Part shown: piece by piece, positions 30,240 to 37,814 of the stretch
How positions within the stretch are numbered: position 1 is the stretch's first letter
Layout: every line of letters begins with the position of its first letter
Assembly (NCBI GenBank): GCA_965203985.1
Contig: CBDBDS010000002.1
Location: 1 to 64,000, forward strand
Direction of reading: 5' to 3'
Length of the DNA: 64,000 nt
Source: Bin87 sp965203985
GTDB lineage: Bacteria > Chloroflexota > Dehalococcoidia > Lucifugimonadales > UBA3495
Position numbers and translations under genes: made by a program
Notes under the pieces: generated by a model
The model's input: the letters and a program-made list of their open reading frames with translations, nothing else
Database searches by the model: none
What the model was told of the DNA's origin: nothing

Positions 30240-31085
30240 ATGGCAATGGAGGAAGAAGGTTTGGTATCGAACGGCGCGGAGCTTAGTTGGCGCAATGCGA
30301 TATTGGAGGTGCTCAGAAACGAGAGCGGGCCACTCCACTACCAAGAAATCCTGCAACGGATTGAAGAACGTGGTTTGCGAGCGGTCACCGGAAAAACCCC
30401 GGCCCAAACCGTTTCAGCCACACTTTCTAGCAATCTGCTGACCGACGGATTGGTAGAAAAAGTCGACACAGGGGTTTATCAGCTCAGATCTTCAACCGAT
30501 CCACCTGTGCCAGAAGAGCAACGCAAGGATCAAATCGATCGGGCGAAAGAGGAGGACGAATTTACTAACATCGCCGCATACGGCTTGTACTGGGAGCGCG
30601 ACAAGGTGCTATGGAACCCTGGGAGGGGCCGACAGCGCAGCGGGTTACTCGGAACATCAGAGCACGGCAGTAATCCTGTTGATTTCTCGAACCAATCTGG
30701 CATTTACGTATTGCACAAATACCAAACCCCCATGTACGTAGGAAGAACCAAAGCCGAAAGCAACGCCTTGCTGACCCGACTGTTGGATCACCATTCAGGA
30801 GATCGGCGGGGCGCCAGATGGAATCAATTTTCCTGGTTTGGCTTCCGGCCAGTGGTCGACAACGTTGTAGAAGGGGATCCGAAGACGCAGATAACGATTG
30901 GGCTTCTCATCGACGTGCTCGAATCCGTGATGATCGAAGCGTTTATCCCACCGCTCAACGACAAGGGCGGCGATCTTCTGGGCACCTTGTATATGCAAGT
31001 CGAAGACCCAGAGCTTACTAATCGCCGGAACGTTCAGTTCCTAGCAACCGTCGCGCAAGCCATCTCACCTACCGTGGCGGATTAG
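30240..31085 (+). CDS. HARE-HTH domain fused to GIY-YIG nuclease
   Basis: 281 residues. Residues 15-80 fit a HARE-HTH (winged-helix) domain: SWRNAILEVLRNESGPLHYQEIL, then TPAQTVSATLSSNL and VEKVDTGVYQL. An acidic linker (RAKEEDEF) leads to a C-terminal GIY-YIG-type nuclease: SGIYVLHKYQTPMYVGRT, RLLDHHSGDR, and the acidic helix LESVMIEAFIPPLNDKGGDL holding the likely metal-binding Glu. HARE-HTH domains occur in chromatin factors and in restriction enzymes and are proposed to read modified or exposed DNA. It starts 24 bp after amt with an AGGAG site, but no functional link to ammonium is apparent. A stand-alone defence or repair nuclease is my inference. Confidence 0.72.
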   Translation: MAMEEEGLVSNGAELSWRNAILEVLRNESGPLHYQEILQRIEERGLRAVTGKTPAQTVSATLSSNLLTDGLVEKVDTGVYQLRSSTDPPVPEEQRKDQIDRAKEEDEFTNIAAYGLYWERDKVLWNPGRGRQRSGLLGTSEHGSNPVDFSNQSGIYVLHKYQTPMYVGRTKAESNALLTRLLDHHSGDRRGARWNQFSWFGFRPVVDNVVEGDPKTQITIGLLIDVLESVMIEAFIPPLNDKGGDLLGTLYMQVEDPELTNRRNVQFLATVAQAISPTVAD

Positions 31086-31151
31086 CACCCAGACAATGAA
31101 GGAGGAGAGGCGGCCGCCCTCTCTCCTTTACGTACGATCTGTACAGGCGGT

Positions 31152-32519
31152 TTACTGCACCAGCGTCTCCCGAATCGCCTCGCCCACGTCGCCGACCTGG
31201 GTCACATCCTGCCACTGGCGGACGGCGGCCTCGACACGATCTTCCGCCAGGACCAGGCCCACGTTGTCGCGGAACTTGCCGGCGATGTTGTCCATTCCCC
31301 ACGGGTTGGCCTGGCTGCCCAGGATCTGGCCGCGCGGTGTCTCGTGTTCAATCACGCGCCCATCCTTCAGGGTCACGCGGATGGGCACACCCTTGGATAC
31401 CGTGCCGCCGCCGCGCTCGAACTTGGACTGTACCCGGATGCGCACCCGCTCCATCATGTCAACGACGTCGGCATCCGCTACCTTTTCGTCGGTGAAGGTG
31501 TCTATCCCGATCTGGCCGTCGACCAGGGCAGCCGCCATGTTGTACTTCGCGCTGAACTTGCCTTTGAGATCGGTCTCCGGCTCCTCGTAGAGCATCACCG
31601 TGGATGCGTAGGACTGGACGATCTCGGCGTTCTCGACGTCCTCATGACCGAACTCGTACTCACGCATCAGTCCGAAGACGCTGTCCAGCATGGCGTGGTT
31701 GCCGCCGCAGGACGGGTACTTTTTGATCATCAGCGCGTCCTGGACGTGGAAGGGCTTGCCCAGCTTTTCGGCAGCGGCTTCCAAATCGGTATGTTCGTCG
31801 CCGATTACGGTCGCCGTAAAGCCGACAGGGTGTTCCAGGATCTGGTCGCCGGCGGTGAACCCGCGCTGCGCCAGTTGAGCGGCCATGACGCCGTCGCGGC
31901 ATGTCATGCCAGCGTGCAGGGGCTTGGTCATGGTGCCGAAGTTGTGGATCACGCCGCCGGCCATGGAACCGGCCATGCCCAGCGCCATGGTGGTCTGCTC
32001 CTCATCCAGCTTGAGCAACTTCGCGCACGCTGCCGCCGCCGCCAGCCGGCCGAGGATCGCCGTGCTGTGGAAACCCCGGTGCATCTGCTGAGTGTGGTAG
32101 TGGGTGGCGTAGTCGACGGCCAAGCCAACCTCACAGCCTACGACGTAGGCTTCCATTAGGTCGCGCCCGGTGGCGCCGATGGTCTCGCCCAGGGCCAGCA
32201 AAGCAGGGAAGATCGCCACCGTGGGGTGTCCGAAACCTCCGAAGTCGTCGTAGTCCAGGGCGTGCCCCATCGTGCCGTTGACCAGGGCCGCGTTCAACGC
32301 TGAGGTCCGCTCGCCAGTGGCAAGGATGGTGGCCTCTTCGTTGCCCCCCAGGTCGCCGGCGTAGTTGCGGATGATGTCGCCTACCTTCTGCGTGGAGCCG
32401 GCCAGTATGACGCCGATCACATCGAAGCAGGACTCGTTAGCCACCCGGATCGCGTCCGGCGGGATGTCTTCATACGTTGTTTCCACGATCCACTTTGCCA
32501 CCATTTCAGTTGCGCCCAT
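31152..32519 (-). CDS. MmgE/PrpD family protein
   Basis: 2-methylcitrate dehydratase-like protein, 455 residues, full length. The ATG at 32519 follows AGGAGG. Family blocks: NESCFDVIGVILAGS, NGTMGHALDYDDFGGFGHPTVAIFPALLALGE, YHTQQMHRGFHSTAILGRLAAAAA, KPLHAGMTCRDGVMAAQLAQRGF and KKYPSCGGNHAMLDSVFGL. Relatives include PrpD, IDS-epimerase and itaconate-pathway decarboxylase, so the substrate is open. An extended -10 promoter lies about 60 bp upstream, back to back with that of the NIPSNAP gene. Confidence 0.87.
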   Translation of the reverse strand: MGATEMVAKWIVETTYEDIPPDAIRVANESCFDVIGVILAGSTQKVGDIIRNYAGDLGGNEEATILATGERTSALNAALVNGTMGHALDYDDFGGFGHPTVAIFPALLALGETIGATGRDLMEAYVVGCEVGLAVDYATHYHTQQMHRGFHSTAILGRLAAAAACAKLLKLDEEQTTMALGMAGSMAGGVIHNFGTMTKPLHAGMTCRDGVMAAQLAQRGFTAGDQILEHPVGFTATVIGDEHTDLEAAAEKLGKPFHVQDALMIKKYPSCGGNHAMLDSVFGLMREYEFGHEDVENAEIVQSYASTVMLYEEPETDLKGKFSAKYNMAAALVDGQIGIDTFTDEKVADADVVDMMERVRIRVQSKFERGGGTVSKGVPIRVTLKDGRVIEHETPRGQILGSQANPWGMDNIAGKFRDNVGLVLAEDRVEAAVRQWQDVTQVGDVGEAIRETLVQ

Positions 32520-32576
32520 GGTGCGAAACCTCCTGATTTTGTTCTTGATCTGTGCCGGAAAACGCTCAGTGGCGCG

Positions 32577-32585
32577 ATTATAACA
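32577..32585 (-). promoter_or_regulatory. Extended -10 promoter for MmgE/PrpD gene
   Basis: Minus strand TGTTATAAT, a perfect TATAAT with the TGn extension and no good -35 box. It lies about 60 bp from the gene start. Confidence 0.5.
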
Positions 32586-32597
32586 TCGGCGGTTCGG

Positions 32598-32626
32598 TTG
32601 CCCGGTTTCCGGGCGTCTGCTAGACT
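32598..32626 (+). promoter_or_regulatory. Candidate promoter for NIPSNAP gene
   Basis: TTGCCC (32598-32603), 17-base spacer, TAGACT (32621-32626), 70 bp before the NIPSNAP start. The two divergent promoters overlap within 50 bp and could share a regulator. Confidence 0.5.
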
Positions 32627-32695
32627 TTCCCCGTGCCACGGTCAAGCCGTGGGCACACGTATAACCCACCCCCCGCCTTTCAGGAGCCACGGCTG

Positions 32696-33313
32696 ATGAT
32701 TTACGAAGTCCGCACCTACGACCTGAAGCCCGGCGGCGTGCCCATCTTCGAAGAGGCGTTCGAAAAGGCCCTGCCGCACCGGGAAAAGTATTCCAAGTTG
32801 GCCGCATTCTTCCACACGGAAATCGGCCCCCTGAACCAGGTGATACACATCTGGCCCTACGAGAGCCTGGACGAGCGCAACGCAGTGCGCGCCGAGGCCG
32901 GCAAGGACCCCAACTGGCCGCCGGACAGCCAGGGCACCATCCTGCACATGGAGTCGGAGATCTATTACCCGGCGCCCTTCATGCGACCCATGGGCGGCGG
33001 ACAGAAGCAGGGCAACGTCTACGAGATGCGCATCTACGAGTACCAGAACGGCGCCATGCCCAAGGTGCTGGACATCTGGTCCGCGGCCATCGAGCATCGC
33101 GAAAAGTTCTCGCCGCTGGCCGCCGGCCTGTACAGCGACATCGGCGGGCTGAACAAGTGGGTCCACATCTGGCCCTACGAGGACCTCGCCCAGCGCGACA
33201 AGATCCGCGCCGAGGCCTCCGCCACGCCGCACTGGCCCCCGCCAACCCGGGAGTTCCTGGTCAACCAGCAGACCAAGGTACTGGTGCCCGCCAGCTTCTC
33301 GCCGCACGCGTAA
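32696..33313 (+). CDS. NIPSNAP family protein with two tandem domains
   Basis: 205 residues made of two NIPSNAP (dimeric alpha-beta barrel) domains. Each repeat opens with a strand (MIYEVRTYDLKPGG; NVYEMRIYEYQNGA), contains HREK(Y/F)S(K/P)LAA and closes with an HIWPYE(S/D)L motif followed by EA...WPP. The ATG at 32696 has CAGGAG upstream; the upstream extension of the frame is not conserved. Function of bacterial NIPSNAP proteins is not established; they often sit by catabolic genes, as here next to MmgE/PrpD and an LLM oxidoreductase. Confidence 0.85.
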   Translation: MIYEVRTYDLKPGGVPIFEEAFEKALPHREKYSKLAAFFHTEIGPLNQVIHIWPYESLDERNAVRAEAGKDPNWPPDSQGTILHMESEIYYPAPFMRPMGGGQKQGNVYEMRIYEYQNGAMPKVLDIWSAAIEHREKFSPLAAGLYSDIGGLNKWVHIWPYEDLAQRDKIRAEASATPHWPPPTREFLVNQQTKVLVPASFSPHA

Positions 33314-33337
33314 CGTCAGCGACACCCGCAAACTTCG

Positions 33338-33365
33338 GTAGGGGCGAACGCACATTCGCCCCTAC
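33338..33365. repeat. Perfect intergenic palindrome
   Basis: An 11-bp perfect stem GTAGGGGCGAA / TTCGCCCCTAC with a 6-base loop, between the NIPSNAP stop and the LLM gene. It is of the GTAGGGGCG type of dispersed palindromes seen in many bacterial genomes. It may end NIPSNAP transcription. TATAAT follows at 33369-33374. Confidence 0.7.
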
Positions 33366-33421
33366 GCTATAATGGACTAACGGGGACATTCCCTTCACCC
33401 TACTTGTCTGAGGACTGTTTC

Positions 33422-34267
33422 ATGGATATCGGCATCGCAATGTTCGTCACCCAGTCGTCCATCGACGTCGCCGAGTTGGCCCAGGCCTGCGAGGCCCACG
33501 GGTTCGAATCGCTGTGGGTGCCCGAACATCCCGCGATTCCGGCCGGGCCCAAGACCCCATGGCCCGGGTCCCCCGACGGCGTCATCCCTCAGATGTACTA
33601 CGAGTGCGTCGACCCCTTCGTGGCCCTGGGCCGCGCGTCGGCCGTTACATCGACGCTCAAGCTGGGCACCGGCATCTGCCTGGTGCCGGAGCGCAATCCC
33701 ATACTTCTGGCCAAGGAGATCGCCACCCTGGACCATTTCAGCAACGGGCGGTTCCTGTTCGGCATCGGCACGGGCTGGCTGCGCGAGGAGACCGAGCTCT
33801 TCGGCATCGATTTCTCGCAGCGGATCGGCTATACCCGCGAGTCCATCGAAGCCATGAAGGAGCTGTGGACCAAAGAGGCCGGCGAGTTCCACGGTCGGCA
33901 CATTGATTTCCCGCCGATCTACTCGTCGCCCAAGCCGGTGCAAAAGCCGCACCCGCCCGTGCTCATCGGCGGCAATGCGCCGAACGTGGCGCGCCGGGTC
34001 GTGGCCTGGGGCGACGGCTGGATGCCCAATCGCATCTCGCCCGATCAGTTGAAGGAACGCCGCGAGGAGATCGTCCGCCTGGCCCAAGAAGCCGGCCGCG
34101 ACCCCCACGAGATCGAAGTGTCGGTGTTCGGACAGCCGGCCGACCCGGAAATCCTGAAGGCCTACGAGGAAGCCGGCGCCACCCGCGCCATGGTCTTCGC
34201 CGAAAGCGCACCACGCGACAACGCCCTGCGCCAACTGGATGATTTCGCCAGCCGGCTGCTGGCCTGA
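33422..34267 (+). CDS. LLM-class F420-dependent oxidoreductase
   Basis: 281 residues, luciferase-like TIM barrel similar to the TIGR03619-type (Rv2161c-like) F420-dependent group. I use the ATG at 33422 (TGAGGAC upstream), not a TTG at 33404. Landmarks: DIGIAMFVTQ, AHGFESLWVPEHPAIP, LGTGICLVPERNPILLAKEIATLD, GRFLFGIGTGWLREETELFG and KPHPPVLIGGNAPNVARRVVAWGDGWMP. The substrate is unknown. It lies 109 bp after the NIPSNAP gene and 43 bp before a SnoaL-like gene. Confidence 0.85.
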   Translation: MDIGIAMFVTQSSIDVAELAQACEAHGFESLWVPEHPAIPAGPKTPWPGSPDGVIPQMYYECVDPFVALGRASAVTSTLKLGTGICLVPERNPILLAKEIATLDHFSNGRFLFGIGTGWLREETELFGIDFSQRIGYTRESIEAMKELWTKEAGEFHGRHIDFPPIYSSPKPVQKPHPPVLIGGNAPNVARRVVAWGDGWMPNRISPDQLKERREEIVRLAQEAGRDPHEIEVSVFGQPADPEILKAYEEAGATRAMVFAESAPRDNALRQLDDFASRLLA

Positions 34268-34310
34268 CCCTCGACCCGCAACGTCATACAAACGAGACTG
34301 TTCGCCGATA

Positions 34311-34706
34311 ATGCTCCCCGACGACGCTAGCATCCTGTCCCTGCGGGACGCCAACCGGCGCTTCTACGACGCCTTCGGGTCCCTGGACATGGCCCAAATG
34401 GATGCTGTGTGGGAGCAGTCCGACCGGGCGCTTTGCGTCCATCCCGGCTGGCAACCGATAGTGGGCTGGCCGGACATCCGGCGATCATGGCAGGGCATCT
34501 TCAATGGCGCCGCGTTGATGCACTTCAACATCCATTACGTTAACATCGCCCTGGAAGGCAACTGCGGCTTCGTCACCTGCATTGAAAGCATCACCAGCGT
34601 GGTCGAAGGGCAGGCCCAGGGATTCGGCGTCCTGGCCACGAATATTTTCGTTAGATCCGGCGGTGACTGGCTGTGCATCGCCCATCACGCGTCTCCACGG
34701 CTGTAG
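34311..34706 (+). CDS. SnoaL-like / NTF2-fold protein
   Basis: 131 residues with the NTF2-like pattern: an N-terminal helix (ILSLRDANRRFYDAFGSLDMAQMDAVWEQSD split over two helices), the strand CVHPGWQPIVGWPDIRRSWQGIF, and final strands FGVLATNIFVRSGGDWLCIAHHAS. It matches SnoaL-like/DUF4440 small enzymes or binding modules. No catalytic residue can be named. It is in the same direction as the preceding LLM gene and probably cotranscribed. Confidence 0.65.
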   Translation: MLPDDASILSLRDANRRFYDAFGSLDMAQMDAVWEQSDRALCVHPGWQPIVGWPDIRRSWQGIFNGAALMHFNIHYVNIALEGNCGFVTCIESITSVVEGQAQGFGVLATNIFVRSGGDWLCIAHHASPRL

Positions 34707-34811
34707 TCCGGCGGCGCGGCCGCGTTGTCTGTCGGGGCGGAGATAGCCGTTCCCGATGATTGCATGATTTTCGCATGACGTTTTCCAAGACCCGATACGA
34801 GGGAGCAGTTT

Positions 34812-36059
34812 ATGTCATTTTCACCCAACTCGGTGACCGACGTTTCCAACACCGACCGGAACCTCTGGCAGGCCATCGTCGCCGAGGCTGTCGCCCATCT
34901 CACCTACACTGCGTACGCGCAGCAGGCGCGCGATGAGGGGCATCCGGAGATCGCCGAGGTTTTCGAGGAGGTCGCCCGCGCCGAAACCCTACACGGCATA
35001 AGCTACCTCAGGGTTGCCGGGGCGATCGAGAGCACCCCGGTTAACCTGAGCAATGTCATCGCCGGTGAAACCCGGGAATACACACGGACCTACCCGCGCA
35101 TGATCAACGACGCCGTCGCTGACGGACGCGACGACGCGGTGGCAGCCTTCGCGGGTGCGATGGAGCAGGAAAAGGACCACCAGATAGCCTTTTCGGACGC
35201 GCTGTCCCGGCTGCAGATATCCTCCGCCAATGGCGCGGGGACATCGGTTGTTACGTCCTCCGTCGCGCCGAGCGCGGTCGATCCGTTGGCGACGAGTTCT
35301 GGCGAGGCCCCAGCGCTGCCCCTGGACCTCGGAACCTACATCGACGCCGCATTGGCATTGGACAAGGAGCCATTCCATGTGGCGAACCTAGGCCGGCTGA
35401 GGGAGGTGGTATTCGGAGCCCAGGACGGGATCATCAGCACGGTGGCCCTGACCACCTCCGTAGCCATCGCCGTGGGCAGCACCGGGACGGTACTCGTGGC
35501 CGGGCTGGCGGCCGCGGCGGCGGGGATGATCAGCATGGCGGCCGGCGCCTACCTGGGCTCCCGGGCCGAGGAGGACGTGCGCCAGGATGCAATCACTCGC
35601 CAGATCAACGACCTGGAAGAGCGGCCGGCCGAGGAACTGGCCGAGTTGGTGATCCTGTTCCAGCGGGAGGGCAAGACCTACGACGAGGCTGTCCACCTGG
35701 CCAACGAAATCTCGAGCAACGATACACTGTGGCTCAACACGTTGCTGGAAAAGAAGTTGGGGATCAGCCCGGACTTTGGCGGCAATCCGCTCAAGGACGC
35801 GGCGGTGATGTGCGTATCGTTCGGCTCGGCGGCGATCTTGCCGATCATCCCCTTCCTGTTCCTGATCGTCGGGCCGACTGCTATCGCCTTGTCAGTAGGG
35901 CTGTCACTGACCGGGCTGTTCGCGCTGGGACTGGCAAAGGGCCGGCTCGTGCGAAAGTCCCCCATCCTGCAGGGTCTGGAGATCCTGGGCATCGGCGCCG
36001 TTTCGGCCGCCCTTGGGTACGGTCTGGGCGAGTTGCTGCCCCGGGTGTTGGGGTTCTAA
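34812..36059 (+). CDS. Ferritin-like domain fused to VIT1/CCC1 transporter (MbfA-like)
   Basis: 415 residues. Residues 15-140 form a rubrerythrin-like diiron domain with EVARAETLHG and AMEQEKDHQIAF (ExxH motifs). After a Ser/Thr-rich linker, residues 190-415 are a VIT1/CCC1 transporter: VVFGAQDGIISTVALTTSVA, GMISMAAGAYLGSRAEEDV, then three further hydrophobic spans ending LGELLPRVLGF. This layout is that of MbfA, a membrane-bound ferritin that exports iron and protects against peroxide in alphaproteobacteria, so iron or manganese export is likely. The last 244 bp (35816-36059) are duplicated at 36689-36932. Confidence 0.85.
   Translation: MSFSPNSVTDVSNTDRNLWQAIVAEAVAHLTYTAYAQQARDEGHPEIAEVFEEVARAETLHGISYLRVAGAIESTPVNLSNVIAGETREYTRTYPRMINDAVADGRDDAVAAFAGAMEQEKDHQIAFSDALSRLQISSANGAGTSVVTSSVAPSAVDPLATSSGEAPALPLDLGTYIDAALALDKEPFHVANLGRLREVVFGAQDGIISTVALTTSVAIAVGSTGTVLVAGLAAAAAGMISMAAGAYLGSRAEEDVRQDAITRQINDLEERPAEELAELVILFQREGKTYDEAVHLANEISSNDTLWLNTLLEKKLGISPDFGGNPLKDAAVMCVSFGSAAILPIIPFLFLIVGPTAIALSVGLSLTGLFALGLAKGRLVRKSPILQGLEILGIGAVSAALGYGLGELLPRVLGF
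35816..36059 (+). repeat. Source copy of a 244-bp direct duplication
   Basis: The 3' end of the iron-transporter gene. It aligns without gaps to 36689-36932 with about nine substitutions (about 96 % identity), most at third codon positions. The spacing between copies is 873 bp. Confidence 0.9.
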
Positions 36060-36119
36060 TTGCCCCGCCTGCGTACGCCGCTGTCAACGACGCCCGGACA
36101 CCACTGAAGGAGCCTCGAA

Positions 36120-36485
36120 ATGGTATTCAGCAAAGATGACAAAGAAAGGCGGACCCATCCCGGCAGCGTTTACCCACCCACGGATGAGGCGTACATCAGG
36201 GAATTGGAAGCCTACATCAAGGAAATATACAAGCCCCTCGGCGGCGTTGAAGCCTCGGATGCTCAATTCGCCAAGTATCAACAGGCCGCTAAACTGCTGA
36301 ACGAGGCAATTCCCGCCTTGCGGGACAAGCACCCGGACCGGTGGGTCTCAATGGACGAAAGCGGAAACTTAACAGTGGCCGACACCCATGAGGAGCTCAT
36401 CACTGCCCTTACTGCGAAGGGTATGTACAGCGGCCACTTTCCGTTTGAGTTTCTGAACTCCAAACCCAGGAGGCGGACTTTTTGA
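36120..36485 (+). CDS. Hypothetical protein upstream of a retropepsin-like gene
   Basis: 121 residues, charged and helical in aspect (ELEAYIKEIYKPLGGVEASD, YQQAAKLLNEAIPALRDKHPDRW), no signal or membrane span. I do not recognise a family. A clear SD (GGAGCC) is present. Its stop overlaps the TTG start of the retropepsin-like gene (TTGA) and AGGAGG lies at its end, so the two are translationally coupled and probably work together as a pair. Confidence 0.6.
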   Translation: MVFSKDDKERRTHPGSVYPPTDEAYIRELEAYIKEIYKPLGGVEASDAQFAKYQQAAKLLNEAIPALRDKHPDRWVSMDESGNLTVADTHEELITALTAKGMYSGHFPFEFLNSKPRRRTF

Positions 36486-36688
36486 TCGCCGGCGAATTCG
36501 ATGAATGGGGCTACCCATACGTCCGGTGCCGACTGGTCATACCCCGGTTGATGACCGAAACGGAGGTGCGATTCCTGATAGATACTGGCTCGAATATCAC
36601 CCTGCTACATCCTCCAGATTCCCGTCAAGCTAGGATTCAGAGCGAGTTACTCGCTGAACAATCGGGCACCGGGGGGATTGGTGGTTCC
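36482..36688 (+). pseudogene. Truncated retropepsin-like aspartic protease
   Basis: Begins with TTG at 36482, 8 bases after AGGAGG. About 69 residues match a clan AA (retropepsin-like) protease: VRCRLVIPRLM, the active-site FLIDTGSNITLLHP, and the flap-like GGIGGS. Immediately after the flap the sequence becomes the copy of the iron-transporter end, so the C-terminal half is gone. The frame stays open to 37036 by chance through the duplicate, in a frame unrelated to either protein. A functional monomer is unlikely. Confidence 0.72.
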
Positions 36689-36932
36689 ATCGTTCGGCTC
36701 GGCGACGATCTTGCCGATCATCCCCTTCCTGTTCCTGACCGTCGGGCCGACTGCTATCGCCTTGTCGGTAGGGCTGTCACTGACCGGGCTGTTCGCGCTG
36801 GGACTGGCGAAGGGCCGTCTAGTGCGAAAGTCCCCCATCCTGCAGGGTCTGGAGATCCTGGGCATCGGCGCCGTTTCGGCCGCGCTTGGGTACGGTCTGG
36901 GCGAGTTGCTGCCCCGAGTGTTGGGGTTCTGA
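36689..36932 (+). pseudogene. Duplicated 3' fragment of the VIT1-type iron transporter
   Basis: Encodes the last 80 or so residues of the transporter in frame to a stop (TGA here, TAA in the parent). Differences are mainly silent; two replacements are Ala to Thr and Ile to Thr. The 5' part of the gene is absent. It replaces the 3' part of the retropepsin gene. It could be the remnant of a second full paralogue or an ectopic copy. The following 92 bp to 37024 hold no recognisable gene. Confidence 0.82.
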
Positions 36933-37024
36933 GGTACGGCCGTTCCGATAACCGGGATATCGGTCTCGGGCAAAAATCGGGGGGCGATCTTGAGGCCGCT
37001 TCCTTTGACCAGGGATTTACACGT

Positions 37025-37744
37025 TTACCCCAGTAACATAGCTTTTGCTAAGTTGTGCATCGCGGAATGATTCAGGTAATCCGCGTCCTCGATCAATCGA
37101 TCATTTGTGTGATAGATTCGGCCCGGCGGGTCAGCAAGATAGCGAAGGCAAGCATCGTTTTCTGTCCAGCCGGCTCGCGTTGTGGCTAACATCGCATTAC
37201 ATCGGTTGCAAAGTATCCCACGGACAAAGACAGTTCCCAGTAAGCGCTCAACGTCGTGGTCATGGTCGGTGTGCCAAACAGATCCGCCGGGGTCGCCACG
37301 GCCACAAACCGCGCAACCGCACCCCTGCTTCTCGAACAGGGCGCGCCAGTCGCCATCATCCATTCCGTACGCACTCAGCGTTTGCGGTAAGGGCATAGCA
37401 TCCTGCGGGTATCGGTCGTTAGCGCGCGGCGTCTGTGCATCCGGCGGGCAAATATCGCAGTGCCCACCGTTCCGCTCTATGATGACCCACCAATCGTGAA
37501 GGCCGCATTTTTGGCACTGGGCATAATCCGGTTGGCGTACGATCTCACGCTGCGCTGCCCGCTGCTCCTGGTAATTCGCCCATTTCGCCTTTTTCTGCTC
37601 CCGTTGCTTCCTAAGCTCTCTTTCGCACGACTTGCAGCGACGCCGGTAGCCGTCCGCACGCGAAGACTGCCTGCCGAATTCACCAACCGGCTTCACTGCT
37701 TTGCACTTCCTACAAGCTTTCAGCAATGGGTGTTGCACGGTCAT
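37025..37744 (-). CDS. Endonuclease VII-like HNH protein with N-terminal zinc motif
   Basis: 239 residues. N-terminal CRKCKAVKP...CKSCERE resembles a four-Cys zinc module; a basic, coiled segment follows (RKQREQKKAKW). A second Cys pair, CQKCGLHDWW, precedes the C-terminal nuclease domain CAVCGRGD...WHTDHDHDVE...GILCNRCNAMLA, the pattern of phage recombination endonuclease VII. Such HNH proteins occur in phages and as solitary mobile genes. It converges on the disrupted retropepsin locus, supporting that this 1.7-kb stretch is a hot spot for insertions. Confidence 0.78.
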   Translation of the reverse strand: MTVQHPLLKACRKCKAVKPVGEFGRQSSRADGYRRRCKSCERELRKQREQKKAKWANYQEQRAAQREIVRQPDYAQCQKCGLHDWWVIIERNGGHCDICPPDAQTPRANDRYPQDAMPLPQTLSAYGMDDGDWRALFEKQGCGCAVCGRGDPGGSVWHTDHDHDVERLLGTVFVRGILCNRCNAMLATTRAGWTENDACLRYLADPPGRIYHTNDRLIEDADYLNHSAMHNLAKAMLLG

Positions 37745-37814
37745 AGCTCAATCCTATAGGGCAAGTTTGCGGTTAATTTTGAAATCCGCTGCGTTTGTTG
37801 GTGCTTTCTACGTA

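Noticed and set aside
36482..37036. Reading 36482-37036 as one 184-residue protein
   Set aside because: After about residue 69 the frame runs out of phase through a copy of the transporter gene; the tail has no meaning in either family.
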